DNA of 64,000 nt, from assembly GCF_018882415.1 (NCBI RefSeq), contig NZ_JACVOL010000001.1:1775531-1839530 (forward strand), in the 5' to 3' direction. The DNA is from Polynucleobacter sp. 86C-FISCH. GTDB lineage: Bacteria > Pseudomonadota > Gammaproteobacteria > Burkholderiales > Burkholderiaceae. The notes under the pieces are model-generated. The model did no database searches. It worked only from the letters and a program-made list of their open reading frames with translations, and was not told where the DNA came from. Shown here piece by piece: positions 58,555 to 64,000 of this stretch (position 1 is its first letter; every line of letters begins with the position of its first letter). Both the position numbers and the translations under genes were made by a program.

Positions 58555-61140
58555 TTATACAGTTACTGTATCTGCAACATCACTAAATGATTTGATCTTG
58601 TCAAAGTTCATGTAGCGATAAACTTCCCCAGATTTAGCATTCAAGGATTCAACTTGCTCGAAATATTCTTGTGGCGTTGGTAAACGACCCAAGAGTGCTG
58701 CAACAGCAGAAAGCTCAGCAGAAGCCAGATACACGCGAGTATCGATACCCAAACGATTCGGGAAGTTACGTGTTGAAGTGGAGACTGCAGTAGAGCCTTT
58801 ACGGATCTGAGCCTGGTTACCCATACAGAGCGAGCAGCCTGGAGTTTCCATGCGAGCACCTGTAGCACCCAGAATGCCGTAATAGCCTTCTTCGGTCAGA
58901 ATCATTTGGTCCATCTTGGTCGGAGGGGCTACCCATAAACGAGTAGGCATATCCTTTTTGCCTTGAAGAACTTGACCTGCTGCGCGGAAGTGTCCAATGT
59001 TAGTCATACAAGAGCCGATAAACACCTCATCGATTTTCTCGCCAGAAACTTCAGACAGGAATTTAACATCGTCTGGATCGTTAGGGCAGGCCAGGATTGG
59101 CTCTTTGATTTCGCTCATGTCGATTTCAATTACTTCAGCATAGTCTGCATTTGCATCGGCCTTGAGTAAGTCCGGCTTAGCGATCCAAGCTTCCATTGCT
59201 TTAATGCGACGACCTAAAGTGCGCTTATCTTCGTAGCCATTTGCGATCATCCACTTCATCAATGTGATGTTAGAACGCATGTACTCGATGATTGGCTCTT
59301 TGCTTAATTGAATCGCACAACCAGCTGCAGAACGCTCAGCAGAAGCGTCAGATAATTCAAACGCTTGCTCAACTTTTAGGTCAGGTAGACCTTCAATTTC
59401 CAGGATGCGGCCAGAGAAAACGTTCTTCTTGTTCTGTTTTTCAACAGTTAACAAACCTTTTTTGATGGCATACAAAGGAATCGCATTAACCAAGTCACGT
59501 AATGTTATGCCGGGCTGCATTTTTCCTTTGAAGCGAACCAATACAGACTCAGGCATATCCAAAGGCATAACGCCAGTAGCGGCAGCAAATGCAACCAGTC
59601 CTGAGCCGGCAGGGAAGGAGATACCAATTGGGAAGCGAGTATGACTATCACCACCAGTACCGCAGGTATCAGGCAAGAGTAAACGGTTTAACCAGCTGTG
59701 AATTACGCCATCGCCCGGACGCAATGCAACACCACCGCGGTTAGTCATGAATGCTGGTAACTCATGGTGCGTGCGAATGTCTACTGGTTTTGGATAAGCG
59801 GATGTATGACAGAAGGATTGCATTACCAAGTCAGCAGAGAATCCTAAGCAAGCCAAGTCTTTCAATTCATCACGGGTCATTGGACCAGTAGTATCTTGTG
59901 AGCCTACTGTAGTCATATGTGGTTCGCAGTATGTATCTGGGCGAACGCCTTGACCTTCTGGCAATCCACAAGCACGGCCAACCATCTTCTGAGCCAAGCT
60001 GAAACCTTTTTTGTTGTCAGGGGGGCTAACAGGAATGCGGAATTCAGTAGAAGCTGGCAAACCAAGTGCTGCACGTGCTTTGGCTGTTAGACCGCGACCT
60101 ACGATTAAAGGAATGCGTCCACCTGCACGAACCTCATCCAAAATCACTGGTGACTTGAGTGAGAAAGCAGCGATTTCTTTACCATTTTTAAAGGCTTTAC
60201 CTTCATAAGGGCGAAGCTCAATCTCGTCGCCCATATTCATATCTGAAACATCAAGCTCAATCGGCAATGCGCCAGCATCTTCCATGGTGTTGAAGAAGAT
60301 TGGAGCAATTTTTGTTCCCAAGCAAACACCACCAAAGCGTTTATTTGGAACAAAAGGAATATCTACACCAGTCCACCACAACACAGAGTTAGTAGCAGAT
60401 TTACGTGATGAGCCAGTACCAACAACGTCACCAACGTAAGCAATTTGATTGCCTTTTTTCTGCAACTCAGCAATTTGCTTCATCGGACCGCGCACCCCAG
60501 TTTCATCAGGCTCAATACCTGGACGTGGGTTCTTCAACATCACTGTTGCATGCAAAGGAATATCGGGACGACTCCACGCATCAGGAGCAGGGGATAGATC
60601 ATCAGTATTTGTTTCGCCAGTCACTTTAAATACTGTGAGCTTCATGCTTTCTGGAACGGCTGGACGGCTAGTAAACCACTCGGCATCAGCCCAGCTTTGC
60701 AATACTGACTTAGCGTTGGCATTGCCTTTTTCAGCCATCTCTTGAACGTCATGGAAGTAGTCAAACATCAACAATGTTTTCTTGAGTGCAGCAGCTGCAG
60801 CAGCACCACATTCAGCATCGCTCAATAACTCAACTAGCGGTTTAATGTTGTAACCGCCGAGCATGGTGCCCAACAATTCAGTAGCTTTTACTCGTGAAAT
60901 TAAAGGGGATTTATCTGTTCCTTTAGCGATCGTATCTAAAAACTCAGCTTTTACTTTTGCAGCTTCGTCAACGCCAGCAGGAACGCGGTTTGTAATTAAC
61001 TCTACAAGCTCAGCCTCTTTGCCAGCTGGTGGATTTTTTAGCAATTTAACTAATTCAGCAGTCTGATCTTTAGTTAAAGGTAGGGCGGGGATGCCAAGGG
61101 CGGCACGTTCAGCAACTTGGGCGTTATAGGCTTCTAACAT
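58555..61140 (-). CDS. acnB: Aconitate hydratase B (AcnB)
   Basis: AcnB isomerises citrate and isocitrate in the TCA cycle. The 861-residue protein has the B-type domain order (HEAT-like N-terminal domain starting [22 protein letters not shown], then the swivel domain) and the cluster cysteines in [15 protein letters not shown] and [22 protein letters not shown] precedes the ATG. The 209-base upstream gap contains an 18-bp perfect palindrome. AcnB also handles 2-methylaconitate in some bacteria, which would link to propionate use, but no methylcitrate genes are here. Confidence 0.97.
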   Translation of the reverse strand: MLEAYNAQVAERAALGIPALPLTKDQTAELVKLLKNPPAGKEAELVELITNRVPAGVDEAAKVKAEFLDTIAKGTDKSPLISRVKATELLGTMLGGYNIKPLVELLSDAECGAAAAAALKKTLLMFDYFHDVQEMAEKGNANAKSVLQSWADAEWFTSRPAVPESMKLTVFKVTGETNTDDLSPAPDAWSRPDIPLHATVMLKNPRPGIEPDETGVRGPMKQIAELQKKGNQIAYVGDVVGTGSSRKSATNSVLWWTGVDIPFVPNKRFGGVCLGTKIAPIFFNTMEDAGALPIELDVSDMNMGDEIELRPYEGKAFKNGKEIAAFSLKSPVILDEVRAGGRIPLIVGRGLTAKARAALGLPASTEFRIPVSPPDNKKGFSLAQKMVGRACGLPEGQGVRPDTYCEPHMTTVGSQDTTGPMTRDELKDLACLGFSADLVMQSFCHTSAYPKPVDIRTHHELPAFMTNRGGVALRPGDGVIHSWLNRLLLPDTCGTGGDSHTRFPIGISFPAGSGLVAFAAATGVMPLDMPESVLVRFKGKMQPGITLRDLVNAIPLYAIKKGLLTVEKQNKKNVFSGRILEIEGLPDLKVEQAFELSDASAERSAAGCAIQLSKEPIIEYMRSNITLMKWMIANGYEDKRTLGRRIKAMEAWIAKPDLLKADANADYAEVIEIDMSEIKEPILACPNDPDDVKFLSEVSGEKIDEVFIGSCMTNIGHFRAAGQVLQGKKDMPTRLWVAPPTKMDQMILTEEGYYGILGATGARMETPGCSLCMGNQAQIRKGSTAVSTSTRNFPNRLGIDTRVYLASAELSAVAALLGRLPTPQEYFEQVESLNAKSGEVYRYMNFDKIKSFSDVADTVTV

Positions 61141-61224
61141 TGTGTTTCCTATGAGGTAAAAGTGGTCAATAGAAAGGCCAAAAGGGAATTTTCTCCCGAT
61201 TAAGGTAATTATAGTTACTTATTT

Positions 61225-61242
61225 AAGTCTTATATAAGACTT
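61225..61242. promoter_or_regulatory. Perfect 18-bp palindrome upstream of acnB
   Basis: AAGTCTTATATAAGACTT is its own reverse complement and lies 85 bases before the acnB ATG, in the promoter zone. The size and symmetry fit a dimeric repressor such as a GntR-family protein. A second small repeat (CCTAT-N5-ATAGG, 61308-61322) lies nearer the next gene. The regulator is unknown. Confidence 0.5.
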
Positions 61243-61349
61243 TAAATGGCTTAATTGCCGCGAAAACGCTAAATTATTGAAAATATTAGGGTTTTTACGC
61301 AAGAATTCCTATATTACATAGGAGTGAATTAGGGATATTCAGACCTGCC

Positions 61350-61538
61350 TTACAGGACCTTCTCTTCCTTCATAGCCCAAACTAAGGCAACTACCCAGCC
61401 AATAAGCGACCAGCCTAGGAATAGATTCAAGGCAAAGATGGCGCCAGAATTCGCTCTTTTCTTGTTAAATGCGATCGCAAAAGGCAAAAAATAGAAAAGG
61501 GAGAGTAGGGTAAGCAGTACGGCGAATGGAAGGCGCAT
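61350..61538 (-). CDS. Small membrane protein, superinfection-immunity family
   Basis: The 62-residue product MRLPFAVLLTLLSLFYFLPF... has two hydrophobic segments joined by FNKKRANSG, then IFALNLFLGWSLIGWVVALVWAMKE, the pattern of the Imm_superinfect family (phage T4 Imm-like). Chromosomal members are common and mostly of unknown function. The frame extends to an ATG at 61577, but the extra 13 residues are unlike the family. It is in the same direction as acnB, 209 bases upstream of it, and divergent from pyrG. Confidence 0.75.
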   Translation of the reverse strand: MRLPFAVLLTLLSLFYFLPFAIAFNKKRANSGAIFALNLFLGWSLIGWVVALVWAMKEEKVL

Positions 61539-61594
61539 GGGATCTAAAAATGGGCTAATTTTTACAAGAAACCCCATATTACAGATGTTCGTTT

Positions 61595-61624
61595 TTGTCT
61601 TGGGCGACCCTCTGTCGTTATAAT
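61595..61624 (+). promoter_or_regulatory. Sigma-70 promoter of pyrG
   Basis: TTGTCT (61595-61600) and a perfect TATAAT (61619-61624) are 18 bases apart. Transcription would begin about 61631, leaving a leader of about 20 bases before pyrG. Confidence 0.55.
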
Positions 61625-61646
61625 TACTTTTTCCAACAGAGCTTAA

Positions 61647-63311
<1,665 letters not shown>

Positions 63312-63320
63312 AGGAAAAAT

Positions 63321-64000
63321 ATGAGCACATTTAAGCTATGCGGCTATGACGTGGGTTTAGATAGTCGCTTCTTTTTAATTGCTGGACCTTGTGTAATTGA
63401 GTCAGAACAATCTGCCATTGATATTGCTGGCCAATTGAAAGAAATCACTGCTGCTTTAAAGATTCCATTTATCTATAAATCTTCATTTGATAAAGCTAAC
63501 CGTTCATCCGGCACCTCGTTCCGCGGTTTGGGTATGGAAAAGGGACTTGAGATTCTGGCTAAGGTAAAGAAACAGGTTGGTGTATCAGTTCTGACAGATG
63601 TTCATGACATCAGCGAAATCGAAGTTGTTGCTAGTGTTGTAGATGTATTGCAGACACCGGCGTTTCTTTGCAGACAAACTGATTTCATTCGCGCCTGTGC
63701 TCAGAGTGGCAAGCCAGTGAATTTCAAAAAAGGACAATTCCTTTCTCCGCACGAGATGCTGAACGTGATTGAAAAGGCTCGTGCTGCAGCATTAGAAAAA
63801 AACCTGCCAGACCAATTTATGGTTTGTGAGCGTGGCGCCTCTTTTGGATATAACAACCTCGTTTCTGATATGCGCAGCTTAGCAATTTTGCGCGAATCTA
63901 AGGCGCCAGTAGTTTTTGATGCAACACATTCAGTTCAGTTGCCTGGAGGCCAAGGTAGTTCTAGCGGCGGTCAACGAGAATTCGTACCAGTTTTAGCTCG
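63321..64000 (+). CDS. kdsA: 3-deoxy-8-phosphooctulonate synthase KdsA, partial (3' end outside window)
   Basis: KdsA condenses phosphoenolpyruvate and arabinose 5-phosphate to Kdo 8-phosphate for lipopolysaccharide. The frame from the ATG at 63321 (AAGGAAA upstream) is open to the window edge, 226 codons. It shows [30 protein letters not shown] and [24 protein letters not shown]24 in [10 protein letters not shown] replaces the asparagine of metal-independent enzymes, and the histidine in DATHSV is kept, so this is the metal-dependent class. The C-terminus is cut. Confidence 0.96.
   Translation, partial: MSTFKLCGYDVGLDSRFFLIAGPCVIESEQSAIDIAGQLKEITAALKIPFIYKSSFDKANRSSGTSFRGLGMEKGLEILAKVKKQVGVSVLTDVHDISEIEVVASVVDVLQTPAFLCRQTDFIRACAQSGKPVNFKKGQFLSPHEMLNVIEKARAAALEKNLPDQFMVCERGASFGYNNLVSDMRSLAILRESKAPVVFDATHSVQLPGGQGSSSGGQREFVPVLA

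Noticed and set aside
61350-61538. Phage-defence island around the superinfection-immunity-family gene
   Set aside because: The gene stands alone between acnB and pyrG; chromosomal members of this family are common and not tied to phage.

Overview
The window looks like a stretch of core chromosome from a betaproteobacterium of the Burkholderiaceae, most probably Polynucleobacter or a close relative. The base composition is moderate to low in GC, coding density is very high with few gaps over 200 bases, and gene content is typical of Burkholderiales: thiC-thiO-thiS-thiG behind a TPP riboswitch, class I PHA synthase with PhaR, ParE/ParC, MoxR/VWA with XdhC, and tig-clpP-clpX-lon. No insertion sequence, prophage, CRISPR array or rRNA operon was seen. 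The genus assignment is by resemblance from memory, not by a search.

Layout. 1-4963: minus-strand thiamine block (thiG cut by the window edge, thiS, thiO, thiC, TPP riboswitch, then a DUF4743-type Nudix hydrolase). 5093-7841: an inverted pair of perfect DnaA boxes, tRNA-Arg(CCU), and a CoA-transferase/MFS-transporter operon ending in an overlapping 47-residue membrane protein. 7921-12356: parE-parC. 12366-17545: genes resembling molybdenum-hydroxylase maturation factors (XdhC, a MobA-like transferase, CoxE-like VWA, CoxD/MoxR ATPase), a RidA protein, and two small c-type cytochromes behind a perfect FNR box. 17623-25647: a divergent GntR regulator and a complete propionyl-CoA to succinyl-CoA module (mutase, MeaB, carboxylase beta and alpha, epimerase-like VOC protein). 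25681-27433: tsaB-rimI and a HolD-like (DNA polymerase III psi) candidate. 27453-32694: lplT, alr, bamD, rluD, pgeF.

32811-38535 holds polyhydroxyalkanoate genes (phaC, phaB, phaR, thiolase) with rimO between phaR and the thiolase. 38566-44303: serB, mfd, ispD, ispF. 44382-50719: tRNA-Leu(UAG), the proteostasis cluster tig-clpP-clpX-lon with a sigma-32-like promoter before lon, then tRNA-Val(UAC). 50827-64000: a PpiD-like foldase, a GDSL esterase divergent from an orphan YbbA-like ABC ATPase, purL, a spermidine-synthase-like protein, acnB, a small superinfection-immunity-family membrane protein, pyrG and the start of kdsA.

How it fits together. Propionyl-CoA enters the TCA cycle as succinyl-CoA, beside a PHA pathway that stores excess acetyl-CoA and acyl-CoA. 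Regulation visible in the sequence includes a riboswitch with a hairpin over the thiC start, a perfect palindrome over the gntR start codon, an FNR box, a palindrome before acnB, and several start codons lying 5-8 bases after a -10-like hexamer. The least described items are the HolD-like protein, the 47-residue transporter companion, the Mo-enzyme maturation set without its enzyme, and the paired DnaA boxes.
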